A DNA stretch of 64,000 nt from Campylobacter sp. (lineage in GTDB: Bacteria; Campylobacterota; Campylobacteria; Campylobacterales; Campylobacteraceae). Positions 44,060 to 52,771 of the stretch are shown here, in pieces; position 1 is the stretch's first letter; every line of letters begins with the position of its first letter. The stretch covers positions 310,001 through 374,000 of the forward strand of contig NZ_JAHZBQ010000002.1 of the NCBI RefSeq assembly GCF_019423325.1, given 5' to 3'. Below the pieces are notes generated by a model. That model was not told where the DNA came from and searched no databases. It saw only the letters and a program-made list of their open reading frames with translations. Position numbers and translations under genes: made by a program.

Positions 44060-44796
44060 TGGAAATTTTAAAAATCGATAAAGTCAATAAATTTTACGGC
44101 GAGCTGCACGCGCTAAAGGACGTCAGTCTTAGCGTCGCACAAGGCGAAGTCGTAGTGATCCTAGGCCCTAGCGGCTGCGGTAAAAGCACCCTACTTCGCA
44201 CGATCAACGGGTTAGAGCCGGTACAAAGCGGAAATTTTATAATCGAGGGCGAGCGGATCGATCAAAATTTCAAAGAGTGGCGTAGGATCAGGCAAAAGAT
44301 CGGTATGGTCTTTCAAAGCTATGAGCTCTTCGATCATCTAAGCGTGCTGCACAACATAATCTTAGGTCCGATGAAGGTGCAAAACGTTCCGAAAGAGGAA
44401 GCGATAACTCTAGCTCGCGAATGGCTAAAGATCGTAGGTCTTGCGGATAAGGAAAACTCCTACCCCAAAGAGCTTAGCGGCGGGCAGAAGCAACGCATCG
44501 CGATCGTACGAAGCCTTGTGATGAAGCCCAAGATCATGCTTTTTGACGAGGTTACCGCGGCGCTTGATCCCGAGATCGTGCGCGAGGTGCTAGACGTAAT
44601 GCTAAATCTCGCCAAAGAGGGACAGACGATGCTAATCGTAACGCATGAGATGGGCTTTGCGCGCGCCGTAGCCGATCGCATAGTTTTTATGGACGACGGA
44701 CACATTGTGGAGATTAACGAACCGGAGGCGTTCTTTACCGCGCCGAAGAGTGAGCGCGCAAAGAAATTTCTAAATATGTTCGAATTTAAAAAATAA
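44059..44796 (+). CDS. Amino-acid ABC transporter ATP-binding protein
   Basis: A 245-residue ATPase of the GlnQ/HisP kind. It has Walker A GPSGCGKST, Q-loop MVFQSYELFDH, signature LSGGQKQR and Walker B IMLFDEVTAALDPE with the H-loop VTHEMGF. The ATG at 44059 is preferred over the GTG three codons before it because AGGTGGA precedes it and it overlaps the previous stop. Confidence 0.94.
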   Translation: MEILKIDKVNKFYGELHALKDVSLSVAQGEVVVILGPSGCGKSTLLRTINGLEPVQSGNFIIEGERIDQNFKEWRRIRQKIGMVFQSYELFDHLSVLHNIILGPMKVQNVPKEEAITLAREWLKIVGLADKENSYPKELSGGQKQRIAIVRSLVMKPKIMLFDEVTAALDPEIVREVLDVMLNLAKEGQTMLIVTHEMGFARAVADRIVFMDDGHIVEINEPEAFFTAPKSERAKKFLNMFEFKK

Positions 44797-44816
44797 ATTT
44801 TAATAAAGGAGAAAAG

Positions 44817-45677
44817 ATGAAAAAAACGCTAAGCACGCTTTTTATCTTAGGTGCGTTATTTTTCGCAGGTTGCAACGATGAGGGCAAAGGCTCCTCAAAT
44901 TCCGCGCAAGGTTCCGCCGCGCCGCAAAGTTATATCGACGGAGTTAAAAAGCGCGGTATAGTAAGGATCGCGGTTTTCGGCGACAAGCCGCCGTTTGGTT
45001 ATATCGACGAGACGGGTAAAAACGCGGGATATGACGTGTATTTTGCAAAACGTATCGCAAAGGAGCTTTTGGGCGATGAGAGCAAGGTTCAGTTCGTGCT
45101 CGTAGAGGCCGCCAATCGCGCGGAATTTTTGGCGTCGGATAAGGTCGATATCACGCTTGCAAATTTCACCGTCACGCCGGAGCGTAAAGAGGTCGTGGAT
45201 TTCGCGCTACCATATATGAAGGTAGCCCTCGGCGTCGCGAGCAAGGACGGCGATATCACCGACGTTTCGCAGCTTAAAGACAAAACGCTTTTAATCAACA
45301 AAGGCACGACCGCGGATCTGTATTTTACGAAAAACCATCCCGAAATCAAGCTTTTAAAATTTGACCAAAATACCGAGACTTTCGGTGCGATGCTGGATGG
45401 CAGGGGCGATGCGATCGCGCATGATAATACGCTTTTGTTCGCATGGACTAAGTCAAACCCTGGCTTTAAGGTAGGTATCCGCTCGCTAGGCGATCAGGAC
45501 GTCATCGCGCCTGCGGTCAAAAAGGGCAACGACGAGCTTCGCAAATGGCTTGACGATCTAATCGTAAAGCTCGCGGACGAGAAATTTTTCCACGCCGACT
45601 ACGACGCGACGCTGGCGCCGGTATATGGCAACGACATCAAGGCTGACGATGTCGTAATTGAGGGCGGAAAGTTATAA
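44817..45677 (+). CDS. CjaA-like cystine-binding lipoprotein
   Basis: A 286-residue solute-binding protein. The N-terminal FFAGC box (lipid-modified Cys19) makes it an inner-membrane-anchored lipoprotein. The mature part closely follows C. jejuni CjaA as I recall it: IAVFGDKPPFGYIDE, FVLVEAANRAEFL, TLLINKGTTADLYFTKN, LAPVYG and the final DDVVIEGGKL. CjaA binds cysteine/cystine. In this window it is the last gene of a full ABC operon (two permeases, ATPase, binding protein), so the importer is complete. The ATG follows AAAGGAGAAAAG. Confidence 0.92.
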   Translation: MKKTLSTLFILGALFFAGCNDEGKGSSNSAQGSAAPQSYIDGVKKRGIVRIAVFGDKPPFGYIDETGKNAGYDVYFAKRIAKELLGDESKVQFVLVEAANRAEFLASDKVDITLANFTVTPERKEVVDFALPYMKVALGVASKDGDITDVSQLKDKTLLINKGTTADLYFTKNHPEIKLLKFDQNTETFGAMLDGRGDAIAHDNTLLFAWTKSNPGFKVGIRSLGDQDVIAPAVKKGNDELRKWLDDLIVKLADEKFFHADYDATLAPVYGNDIKADDVVIEGGKL

Positions 45678-46236
45678 ATTTAGATTCGCCGTCTAGTTTA
45701 GCGGAGCGGTCTTACTAGGCCCCACAAGCTCGCAGCGACGCTAGCGCCGTAGCTTTACCAAAACGGCGTCATAAACGCCCAACGGTAAATTTAGCCGAGC
45801 CGAAATGCAGCCTAGCGCGGATCGTCGCGGCAAAATTTAAGTCGCGCGCGGCAGCGTAAAATTTCAAGCAATAGTAAAATTCTAACGCAAACTGCTCGTG
45901 CGGTAAAAATTTTGCCGTGCGAGCAATGATAAATCGCAAGCGCTCGCTTGTTAAACGGATCGGGAATTTATAAAATTTTATCGGCTCAAGGCGGCTCGTA
46001 AAGTCTTATACGAACGCCTTCCGCGTGCGTTTAATCTTTCGATTGGCTCGCGCGAAGGAGCGATCACATGTCCACCCAAGCGCACAATCCGCGGAATGCA
46101 TTCATTTCCACGCCCAGCTACACAGCGCATTTGTACCGCTAAGCCTACGATCCTGCGCGCTTTGTCTGCATATCTGTGTGTCGCCAGAGCCGTATGCAGC
46201 CTGCCGCCGTCATACTCCACAGCGCCGCCGCTTGCC
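45678..46236. other. Intergenic, no gene seen
   Basis: Convergent gap of 559 bases between the ABC operon and the DUF3137 gene. No protein-like frame; a few AAATTT words. No clear terminator stem found. Confidence 0.4.
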
Positions 46237-47622
46237 TCATTCGTTCCAAATTTTACGGTTCAAATTTAGCTCGCTCACGATACCCACAAGCGCGCCGATC
46301 TCATCTACGTAAAGCTCTATCGTGGCGTCCTGCTTTAGCGAGCAGTCGATTCTAGGCTCGAAATTATCGCGCCAGGTCTCGATCGCCACGTAAATTTTAT
46401 CCTCTTTCATTACTGCGTTTATCTGCGAGCCTAGTCTTAGATAAACCTCCGTCAGTCGCTGCATCAAAAGCGGTGTCAGAGCGTATCTCGCACCTACCTG
46501 ATCGGTCGTATAGACGTCGAAAAATTCTTCAAATTTCACGTCGTCCATATTCGCTCGCTGCCCGTATCTGCGCAGATTTCGCGAGTTTTTGTGGCACACC
46601 CGCACCTCGCAGTTAAGCCTTTTGTGAAAGTCCGCGACGAAAAGCACTCCTTGAAATTTTACGTCGGTGCGAGTGCCGTTTTTGGTGCGCACCTTTTCGG
46701 CGGCGTAAAAGTCGCTAAATCTAACGCGCACGCCCTGCACCTCCCCGCTCATCATATCCTCGCTCGATTGCTCGTTTATGTAGCAGTCATAAATTTCAAA
46801 AAACTCATCCGTCCCCAGCCCGCCGCTTTCATCGTAGCTAAGCCCGAAGCTTTTTGCGATGCTCGCGACGACCATGTTTTTAAAATTTGATCTGAAATTC
46901 CGTCTTTTGCTCGCCGTCAAAAGAGCGCTCACGACGCCGTAAACGGAGATGCCGAAAAATACGCCGGCCGCCATCTCCTCCCAAAAAAGCGCCACCAGTG
47001 CGCCCACGCCGGTCCCTACGGCAGCGGCGACGAGATTAGCCTTTTTCACCGATTTTTGCAGCGCCGCGCGCTCATCCTCCAGGCTCTGCAGATCGGCTAG
47101 AAAGTTAAATTTTGATCCGGCTGCTCCGTCTTTTTCGCTCCCACCTTCTCTTTCGGCGGCTTTGGGCTCAAACCTTCCATAAGTAACATTCATGCGGCTG
47201 TCGCCGCCTTGAAAGCCGCCGTCCTCGCCTACTTCAGCTTTTAATACCTGCCCCTCTTTCGCATCGGCTCTTAAAATTTGCCCATCTTGCGCTGCGCCCT
47301 GCCCTAGCACGCCCCTGTCTTGCGCCGTATCAAAGCCGCTAAATTTATCAAAATTTGCGCGCTGTGCGCCCTCGTTTTTGCTAGAGATCAAGCCGCAAAA
47401 TAGACGGTAGAGCAGTCCGTTTAAAACCGGGAAGATGATGAAAAGCGCGACTATTAGCCAGTTTGTATCAAACGAGACGGGCTCCGCCCTCGTATTTAAA
47501 AGCACGTAAAGCCCGACTAGCAGCAGGATTATCAAAAATGAGATGAGCTTGCTAATGCGCGAGAGCTTTTCGCGCCGTTTTTCAAGTAGGTAAAGCTCCT
47601 GCAGATCGCCGTTTCTATCCAT
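46237..47622 (-). CDS. DUF3137 membrane protein, second copy
   Basis: A 461-residue paralogue of the protein at 10363. After two membrane segments (about 22-45, 50-75) there is a polar stretch (about 80-160) whose DNA is rich in AAATTT and which the other copy lacks. Then come further hydrophobic segments and the DUF3137 soluble part with VRFSDFYAAEKVR, FVADFHKRLN, GARYALTPLLMQRL and YVAIETWRDNFEP. The ATG at 47622 has AAAGGCGG seven bases upstream and is preferred to an ATG seven codons earlier. Function is unknown. Confidence 0.75.
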   Translation of the reverse strand: MDRNGDLQELYLLEKRREKLSRISKLISFLIILLLVGLYVLLNTRAEPVSFDTNWLIVALFIIFPVLNGLLYRLFCGLISSKNEGAQRANFDKFSGFDTAQDRGVLGQGAAQDGQILRADAKEGQVLKAEVGEDGGFQGGDSRMNVTYGRFEPKAAEREGGSEKDGAAGSKFNFLADLQSLEDERAALQKSVKKANLVAAAVGTGVGALVALFWEEMAAGVFFGISVYGVVSALLTASKRRNFRSNFKNMVVASIAKSFGLSYDESGGLGTDEFFEIYDCYINEQSSEDMMSGEVQGVRVRFSDFYAAEKVRTKNGTRTDVKFQGVLFVADFHKRLNCEVRVCHKNSRNLRRYGQRANMDDVKFEEFFDVYTTDQVGARYALTPLLMQRLTEVYLRLGSQINAVMKEDKIYVAIETWRDNFEPRIDCSLKQDATIELYVDEIGALVGIVSELNLNRKIWNE

Positions 47623-47819
47623 AATCCGCCTTTTGTAGCGCATTTAGCGCCGGTTTATTTGCCGCGCGCCAAATTTAAACGCTCGCACGCCGCCGCCTGA
47701 TCGCTGCTAAATTTAGCGTAAAGCTTGCGCCCTGTCGCAAAATTTTAAAATTTGCTCCGCTGCTTTAAATTTAGTCGCCATAAAATTTTAAATTTCGTCC
47801 TTGCCGCGCCGCAGTTCGT

Positions 47820-49013
47820 TTAATGCGGGCAAATCTTTAGCGCCTCTTTTAGCCGCCCTAGCCCGTCTTTTAGCAGCGCCCTAGAGGTCGCGATATTTAA
47901 GCGCAAAAATTTCTCGCCGCCCTTGCCGTATTGCGCACCGCAGGAGAGATACAGCCCCGTTTTTTCGCGGATGAAGCGCGCAAGCTCCGCGCTATCCTGC
48001 GTGTAAGCGCCCGCATCAAGCCACATCAGATAGGTCGCGTCTTGCGGCACGACGCGCACCTGCGGAAGTTCGCGGGCGATAAATTCCGCCGCGAATTTGC
48101 GATTTTCGCTGAGGTATTCGCGCAGCGCGTCCAGCCACGGCGCACCCTTCGTAAATGCGGCGATCGCTCCTTGGACGCCGAAAAAATTCGGCTCGGCGAT
48201 GTCGTCGGAATTTAGCGCCTTTGAAATTTTATGGCGCAAGCGCTTATCTACGGCAAAAACCGCCGCGCTTTGCAGCCCTGCGATGTTAAACGCCTTAGTT
48301 GGCGCGATTATGCTAGCCGAAATCCTCTCGCAGCTCTTGCTTGCCGCAGCAAATGGCGTGTAACGCACGCCCGGCTCGGTCAGATCGCAATGCACCTCAT
48401 CGCTAAGCACCGTCACGCCGTGCTTCTCACACAGCTCGCCGATGTGGGCAAGATCGTCCCTGCTAAAAGTACGACCCACCGGATTGTGCGGATTGCAAAG
48501 GATAAAAAGCGTCGTCTGCGGATCGGCGAGCTTGGCCTCCAAATCCTCCCAATCGATGCTATAATCGCCGCTAGCGTAGGCAAGCTCGTTTTGCAACGGC
48601 GCGCGAGCGGCGTTTTTGATGCAGTAGTAAAAGCAGTTATAAACGGGGCTCATCAGTAGCACATTTTCGGCCGGCGAGGTGAGCTTACGGATGATCGAAT
48701 CGATCGCAGGCAGCGTACCGCTAGCATAGATCAGCCACTCCTTTTGGATTTCATAATCGTGGCGCGCAAGCCACCAGCCTTGATACGCGCTACGCCACTC
48801 ATCATCGATAATCGAATAGCCCAAAACTCGCTCATTTAGCCGCTTTTGCAGAGCCTCGATAATTTCGGGCGCTACGGCAAAGTCCATGTCCGCGACCCAC
48901 ATCGGAAGCTCGTTCTCGCCTACGTCCCATTTAAGCGACTTCGTGCCGCGACGGTTTGGCAGAGTGTCGAAGTCGTATTTCTCCTTGCCACTTATAAAAT
49001 CAAAAAGTCCCAT
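47820..49013 (-). CDS. MalY/PatB-type PLP C-S lyase
   Basis: A 397-residue fold-type I PLP enzyme of the PatB/MalY group, which act as cystathionine beta-lyases and related C-S lyases. It has the opening YDFDTLPNRRGTKSLKWD, WVADMDFAVAPEI, NPHNPVGRTFS, LSDEVHCDL and the PLP Lys in APTKAFNIAGLQ. Homologues can release ammonia, pyruvate and thiol. It starts two bases after the stop of the DUF3737 gene, and the two are commonly adjacent in other bacteria. With the cystine importer at 42747-45677, sulfur amino-acid use is a reasonable context. Confidence 0.9.
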   Translation of the reverse strand: MGLFDFISGKEKYDFDTLPNRRGTKSLKWDVGENELPMWVADMDFAVAPEIIEALQKRLNERVLGYSIIDDEWRSAYQGWWLARHDYEIQKEWLIYASGTLPAIDSIIRKLTSPAENVLLMSPVYNCFYYCIKNAARAPLQNELAYASGDYSIDWEDLEAKLADPQTTLFILCNPHNPVGRTFSRDDLAHIGELCEKHGVTVLSDEVHCDLTEPGVRYTPFAAASKSCERISASIIAPTKAFNIAGLQSAAVFAVDKRLRHKISKALNSDDIAEPNFFGVQGAIAAFTKGAPWLDALREYLSENRKFAAEFIARELPQVRVVPQDATYLMWLDAGAYTQDSAELARFIREKTGLYLSCGAQYGKGGEKFLRLNIATSRALLKDGLGRLKEALKICPH

Positions 49014-49014
49014 C

Positions 49015-49857
49015 TTACGCCCTTAATTCAGTAATGATTTCAGTTTTAGACGCGTCCGTTGCGCCGTCTAGGATCAGCTCGCCGATGCTTGCCGCGCGGA
49101 TTAGCCCGCTGCTCGGATTTTTGACGCTATCGATTGCGCCTTTTATCTCGGCACGGACATCGCTGTATTCAAACGCTAGCGTCGTATTTATAAGCTCGCA
49201 GTCTTGCAAGAGTAAATTTTGCATATAGCAAAAGCCCTGCAGGCTCTCGATCTTGCAGTTTCGCAGCGTCACGTTTTTAGAATTCCAGCCGAAGTATTCG
49301 CCTGCGATGAAGCAGTCTTCGACCACGATATTTTCGCAGTTCCAAAATGCGTCCTTGGATAGAAGTTTGGAGTTTTTGATCATTACGTTTCTACAGCCGT
49401 CGAAGCAGTAATCCCCAAAAAGCGATAGATTTTCGATACTTAAGTTTTCGCAATCAAGCCCGAAATAAGCGCCCTTTGCAGTGACGTTTTTTAGCGTAAC
49501 GTCGCTGCAGTGCCACAAGGTCTCTTGCGCGTCGTGAAATTCTACGTTTTGCAGCACGGCGTCTTTTACGCGGCGAAGCCCCTTGGGCGCGCCGTAGAGG
49601 CAGTCTTTTAGGACTACGCCGCGGCTATACCAGATCCCTGCGCGCGCGATCTCGTCGAATAAACAATCCTGTGCGCGGATATTTTCGGCGTACCAAAACG
49701 GATATTTCCACTCAAATTTACAGTTTTGCACGACGATATTTGCGCTGTGTTTTAGCGGCGACTCGCCCTCGCCGAAGACGGAATTTTCGATCCGCAGATC
49801 CTTTGCGCCGAACAGCGCGCGCTCGCCGCTAAAGTGCTTTTGTCTTAATATTTGCAT
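49015..49857 (-). CDS. DUF3737 right-handed beta-helix protein
   Basis: A 280-residue protein composed of short repeated strands, with recurring ENI-x-x-x-DC and NV-x-L-x-NC motifs (VVQNCKFEW, RAQDCLFDE, VVEDCFIAG, TLRNCKIES). This is a right-handed parallel beta-helix of the pectate-lyase kind and fits DUF3737. Many regularly spaced Cys point inward along the helix. Its partner gene patB follows two bases on. The substrate is unknown. The first residues (MQILRQKHFSGERALF) are typical of the family. Confidence 0.88.
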   Translation of the reverse strand: MQILRQKHFSGERALFGAKDLRIENSVFGEGESPLKHSANIVVQNCKFEWKYPFWYAENIRAQDCLFDEIARAGIWYSRGVVLKDCLYGAPKGLRRVKDAVLQNVEFHDAQETLWHCSDVTLKNVTAKGAYFGLDCENLSIENLSLFGDYCFDGCRNVMIKNSKLLSKDAFWNCENIVVEDCFIAGEYFGWNSKNVTLRNCKIESLQGFCYMQNLLLQDCELINTTLAFEYSDVRAEIKGAIDSVKNPSSGLIRAASIGELILDGATDASKTEIITELRA

Positions 49858-50290
49858 GGCTTTCCTTAGATTTTAAAATTTGCTTCAGATTATACAAGGA
49901 ATTTCAAAATTCCGCGTAGCTTGGGCATATGAAATGCGATCGAATTTTAAAAATTTTAAAATTTAAAGGCGGCGAGGGGCTAAATTTGACGCGCCTCGGT
50001 AGTGGTTACGAAACATATGCAGCGAATGCGCGGCAAATAGCCGCGCGCTTATAAAGGCGTTTTTGTAAACGCCCTAATGAAGCGCGCCTAGATCACTACG
50101 GCTATTCGCGTATTCGTTTAGGCACCCGTATCTGCCCACGATAGGCACCACTTGAAAGCCGAATAAAAATTTATCGCGAGCGGCGCCTTATAAAATTTGT
50201 AAAATTTTCTACAATCAACGTGCAAGTTCCCCTAAAGCGTCGTGTCTGAAAAAGGCGCAAAATTTCATCTCGCGCCGCAACGGGGCGCGT
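49858..50290. other. Intergenic with a terminator hairpin
   Basis: No gene. The gap holds the small hairpin at 50056-50073 and otherwise low-complexity DNA. Confidence 0.4.
50056..50073 (-). terminator. Small hairpin, possible terminator
   Basis: A 7-bp stem (GGCGTTT with AAACGCC, loop TTGT). On the minus strand it is followed by TTTATAAG. It lies 218 bases past the stop of the gene at 50291. Confidence 0.35.
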
Positions 50291-50770
50291 CTAATGCTCG
50301 TGGTGATGCAAGTGGATATCTTCGCCGCGGTCTCGATCTGTAGCGCGCTTTCGCAGATCAAAATACACAAAAAGCCCGCTAGGCGCGCCATCCTCGTAAA
50401 TTTCAAGTTTGTAGCGCATTACGGCGTGCGTGCACACTGCAACATCAAGCGTCGCTTCATAGCCGTCTGCGCTGCGCTTTAGCGGGAATTCCGCATTGCC
50501 CATATTCATACTCACGCCCGAAATTTTAACGCTCGGATTTTTCAGCTCACGCGAAATTCCGCTTATTTTTAGCTCATTTGCTCCCGCTTCGATCGGATGG
50601 CGCGCTACGCTAAAGAGCGCCTTCTGCCCACCGGCGTTAGTCTCGCAGTCCTGTGCGGCTAGATTGCAGCCCAGACGCGTCCTTATGTCCTTAAATAATG
50701 CATCGCTCTCATCCGCGCCAAATCCTAAAGTAGCGGCGAAAATCAAGCTAAAACGTAGAGCCTTTATCAT
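50291..50770 (-). CDS. Exported His-tailed protein, YtkA-like domain
   Basis: A 159-residue exported protein with a signal peptide (about 1-18). Two Cys lie close together near 35-42 (LGCNLAAQDC). The middle resembles the YtkA/FixH-type fold often found in copper or cytochrome oxidase assembly: ISGVSMNMGNAEFPL and a YEATLDVAVC strand. The C-terminus is a His-rich tail (HLHHHEH). I infer metal binding; the family assignment is weak. It is monocistronic. The ATG follows AAAGGATCAT. Confidence 0.6.
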   Translation of the reverse strand: MIKALRFSLIFAATLGFGADESDALFKDIRTRLGCNLAAQDCETNAGGQKALFSVARHPIEAGANELKISGISRELKNPSVKISGVSMNMGNAEFPLKRSADGYEATLDVAVCTHAVMRYKLEIYEDGAPSGLFVYFDLRKRATDRDRGEDIHLHHHEH

Positions 50771-50886
50771 TATGATCCTTTGTAAATGAAATTTGTGCGC
50801 AATTTTAGCAGAAAATTCCGCGCCTATTAAAAATATTTATTAAAATTTTAGCTAAAATAACGATATCTTTTACGAAAGGATGAAAA

Positions 50887-51249
50887 ATGGCTGAGTTTTT
50901 AATCAAAGACGCCAAGGACGGCTGCAAATTCGATCTACTTTATGACGGGCACGTACTGTGCACCTCCGAGGTTTACACGAGTAAGGCCGCTTGCAAAAAC
51001 GGCATCGAAAGCGTCGTAAAAAACGCCGCGCTAAATAAGATCGAGGATCAAATTGCGGGCGGCGAAAAGCTAAATAATCCAAAATTTGAGCTTTACACCG
51101 ATAAAGCAGGCAAGGTTCGCTTCCGCCTAACGGCCAGCAACGGACAGATCATCGCCGTTAGCAAAGATTTTGAAGCCAAAGCGGACGCTCTAAAAGTAAT
51201 AGAGCTTATCGTAAAACAGGCTGCGAAAGCCAAGATCAAGGAGGCGTAA
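50887..51249 (+). CDS. YegP-type DUF1508 protein
   Basis: A 120-residue protein with two DUF1508 repeats: FLIKDAKDGCKFDLLYDG with SEVYTSKAACKNGIESV, and FELYTDKAGKVRFRLTASNG with SKDFEAKADALKVIELI. YegP-like proteins are small and cytoplasmic, with no known activity. The next gene starts on the base after its stop, so the two are co-expressed. The ATG follows GAAAGGATG. Confidence 0.85.
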   Translation: MAEFLIKDAKDGCKFDLLYDGHVLCTSEVYTSKAACKNGIESVVKNAALNKIEDQIAGGEKLNNPKFELYTDKAGKVRFRLTASNGQIIAVSKDFEAKADALKVIELIVKQAAKAKIKEA

Positions 51250-51696
51250 ATGGACATAAACGGACTTGTAAATATGGTCTCTGCGCTCAAAAGCGACGAT
51301 AAAAATTTAAGAGAATTTCAAAGCGGTCCAGTCGCTTTTATCGAAAAATTTCTAGGCGTGGACCTGCCCGACGATCAGATAAATGCGATAATTGCGGGCA
51401 TCAGCTCAAATTTTTTAAGCAAAAACGAAAGCGGCGGATCTAGCTCGCTAGGCTCGATGCTGGGCGGACTTTTGGGCGGCGGCGAAGACGTGCAAGCAAA
51501 CGCCGTCGATAGCAAAGGCGTGGATTTCAGCGCGCTGATCGGCAAAATCGCAAGCGCCAAGCTCGACCTCAACGGCGACGGCAAAATCGATATCAACGAC
51601 GCAAGTAGCTTTTTGAGCAATCTTTTAGGAGGCGGCGCAAACGGCGAAGATAAAGGGTTAAGCTTAGGCAGCCTGCTAAAAACGTTTAAAATTTAA
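51250..51696 (+). CDS. Small protein with an EF-hand/dockerin-like Ca site
   Basis: A 148-residue protein of unknown family. The N-terminal 55 residues are helical (FQSGPVAFIEKFLGVDLP). A Gly/Ser-rich linker (60-80) follows, then one calcium-binding loop D106-x-N108-x-D110-G-x-I-D114-x-x-D117, the pattern of EF-hands and dockerin repeats, and a final Gly-rich part (LLGGGANG). There is no signal peptide. A helix plus a single Ca loop and Gly linkers resembles modules of secreted proteins. It is directly fused in operon to the DUF1508 gene. Confidence 0.75.
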   Translation: MDINGLVNMVSALKSDDKNLREFQSGPVAFIEKFLGVDLPDDQINAIIAGISSNFLSKNESGGSSSLGSMLGGLLGGGEDVQANAVDSKGVDFSALIGKIASAKLDLNGDGKIDINDASSFLSNLLGGGANGEDKGLSLGSLLKTFKI

Positions 51697-52189
51697 ACGA
51701 GCTAAATTTCAAACGCAGGCCGGGTTTTGCGCGACGATATTTAAATTTGCGCGCGCTATTTTAATCCGCGCCTGCGCCGTTTAACGCCCGCGTGAAGAGT
51801 TTAAATTTACGCTGCATTGCGCGCGAGGTCTTGAGCTTAGGCAAAACGAGCTTAAATTTAGAGCAAGACGGCGTTTAAATTTAAGCCGCTTCTTTGTAGC
51901 ATTTTATTTATGTTGCCGCGACATAGCGCTCGCTCCGCTCTTTTGAGCGCCATATTGAGCTAAAATAATCACAAACTCTGCTTTAAATTTTTATCTTTGC
52001 TCTTTAACATCCGCTTTAAATTTAGTCGCTTTTTGGCTCCGTTTTGTTTTACCGCCCATTCAAATGCCCACGTAGCGCGCCATAGCATGCCATTAAATTT
52101 TAAAAACGGCTATAAATTAAGCGCGAAAGAGTTCGCCTAAAAAGGATATATTTTCTTTCTATTTACTGTTTAGGTAGTATAATCATTCT
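51697..52189. other. Intergenic, RAATTY-rich
   Basis: No gene. AAATTTA words are frequent. The right end carries the promoter of the candidate small RNA. Confidence 0.4.
52178..52183 (+). promoter_or_regulatory. -10 box of the candidate small RNA
   Basis: TATAAT at 52178-52183, in the context GGTAGTATAAT, with T-rich DNA upstream. It is about 120 bases ahead of moaC, which has its own -10 closer in. Confidence 0.5.
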
Positions 52190-52253
52190 CGTCCGACAAG
52201 ATAAAACCTCCTTTTTGTATGAAGCCCGAGTTTAAAAGCCCGGGCTTTTTTTA
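52190..52253 (+). ncRNA. Candidate small RNA with a C/U-rich anti-SD loop
   Basis: Between the -10 at 52178 and an intrinsic terminator at 52222-52253 lies a unit of about 64 bases with no ORF. The 5' part can form a weak ACAA...TTGT hairpin whose loop presents AAACCTCCTTT, a sequence complementary to ribosome binding sites. The 3' part is the terminator (AAGCCCG/CGGGCTT, then T-run). This layout is that of a trans-acting small RNA which blocks translation starts; H. pylori RepG works with a C/U-rich loop. Called from promoter, loop and terminator alone; no expression evidence. Confidence 0.45.
52222..52253 (+). terminator. Intrinsic terminator upstream of moaC
   Basis: A 7-bp GC-rich stem (52222-52228 with 52241-52247) followed by a run of T. 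An alternative self-palindrome AAAAGCCCGGGCTTTT overlaps its right half. Confidence 0.7.
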
Positions 52254-52268
52254 TGCCCGAAATTCTGC

Positions 52269-52274
52269 TATAAT
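52269..52274 (+). promoter_or_regulatory. -10 box of moaC
   Basis: An extended -10 (TGCTATAAT) 27 bases before the moaC ATG, just past the terminator at 52253. Confidence 0.55.
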
Positions 52275-52300
52275 CCCGCCAAAAACCGCAAGGAAATTTT

Positions 52301-52771
52301 ATGCTTACACATATCGACGAAAACAATATGCCGCGCATGGTAGATGTCGGCGCCAAGGATGATAGCGAGCGCGTAGCCACCGCTAGCGGCATCATACGAA
52401 TGAGTGCGGAGGCGTTTGCCGCCGTTAAGCAAAACACGGCAAAAAAAGGACCCGTGCTTCAAACTGCCGTAGTTGCCGCGATAATGGGCGCTAAAAAGAC
52501 AAGTGAGCTAATACCAATGACTCATCCACTTACGATTACTTCCATTAAAACCGATATTGAGGAGCTTGCGAGCGAGTGCGCGTTTAAGCTTTTTGTAACT
52601 GTAAAAATCACGGGCAAAACGGGCGTCGAGATGGAAGCGCTAACGGGCGTGAGCGTAGGACTGCTGACGATTTATGATATGCTAAAAGCGATAGATAAAT
52701 CGATGCAGATCACTGACGTCGTGTTGCAGCGCAAAGAGGGGGGCAAGAGTGGCGTGTATATTAGGAGCTGA
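52301..52771 (+). CDS. moaC: Cyclic pyranopterin monophosphate synthase MoaC
   Basis: Second step of molybdenum cofactor synthesis, forming cyclic pyranopterin monophosphate. The 156-residue protein has MVDVGAKDDSERVATASG, the signature SELIPMTHPL (most relatives have Cys before His; here Thr, with the His kept) and ALTGVSVGLLTIYDMLKAIDK. Its product is needed by the molybdoenzyme at 61248. The ATG follows AAGGAAATTTT. Its 3' end overlaps the next gene by 23 bases. Confidence 0.95.
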   Translation: MLTHIDENNMPRMVDVGAKDDSERVATASGIIRMSAEAFAAVKQNTAKKGPVLQTAVVAAIMGAKKTSELIPMTHPLTITSIKTDIEELASECAFKLFVTVKITGKTGVEMEALTGVSVGLLTIYDMLKAIDKSMQITDVVLQRKEGGKSGVYIRS

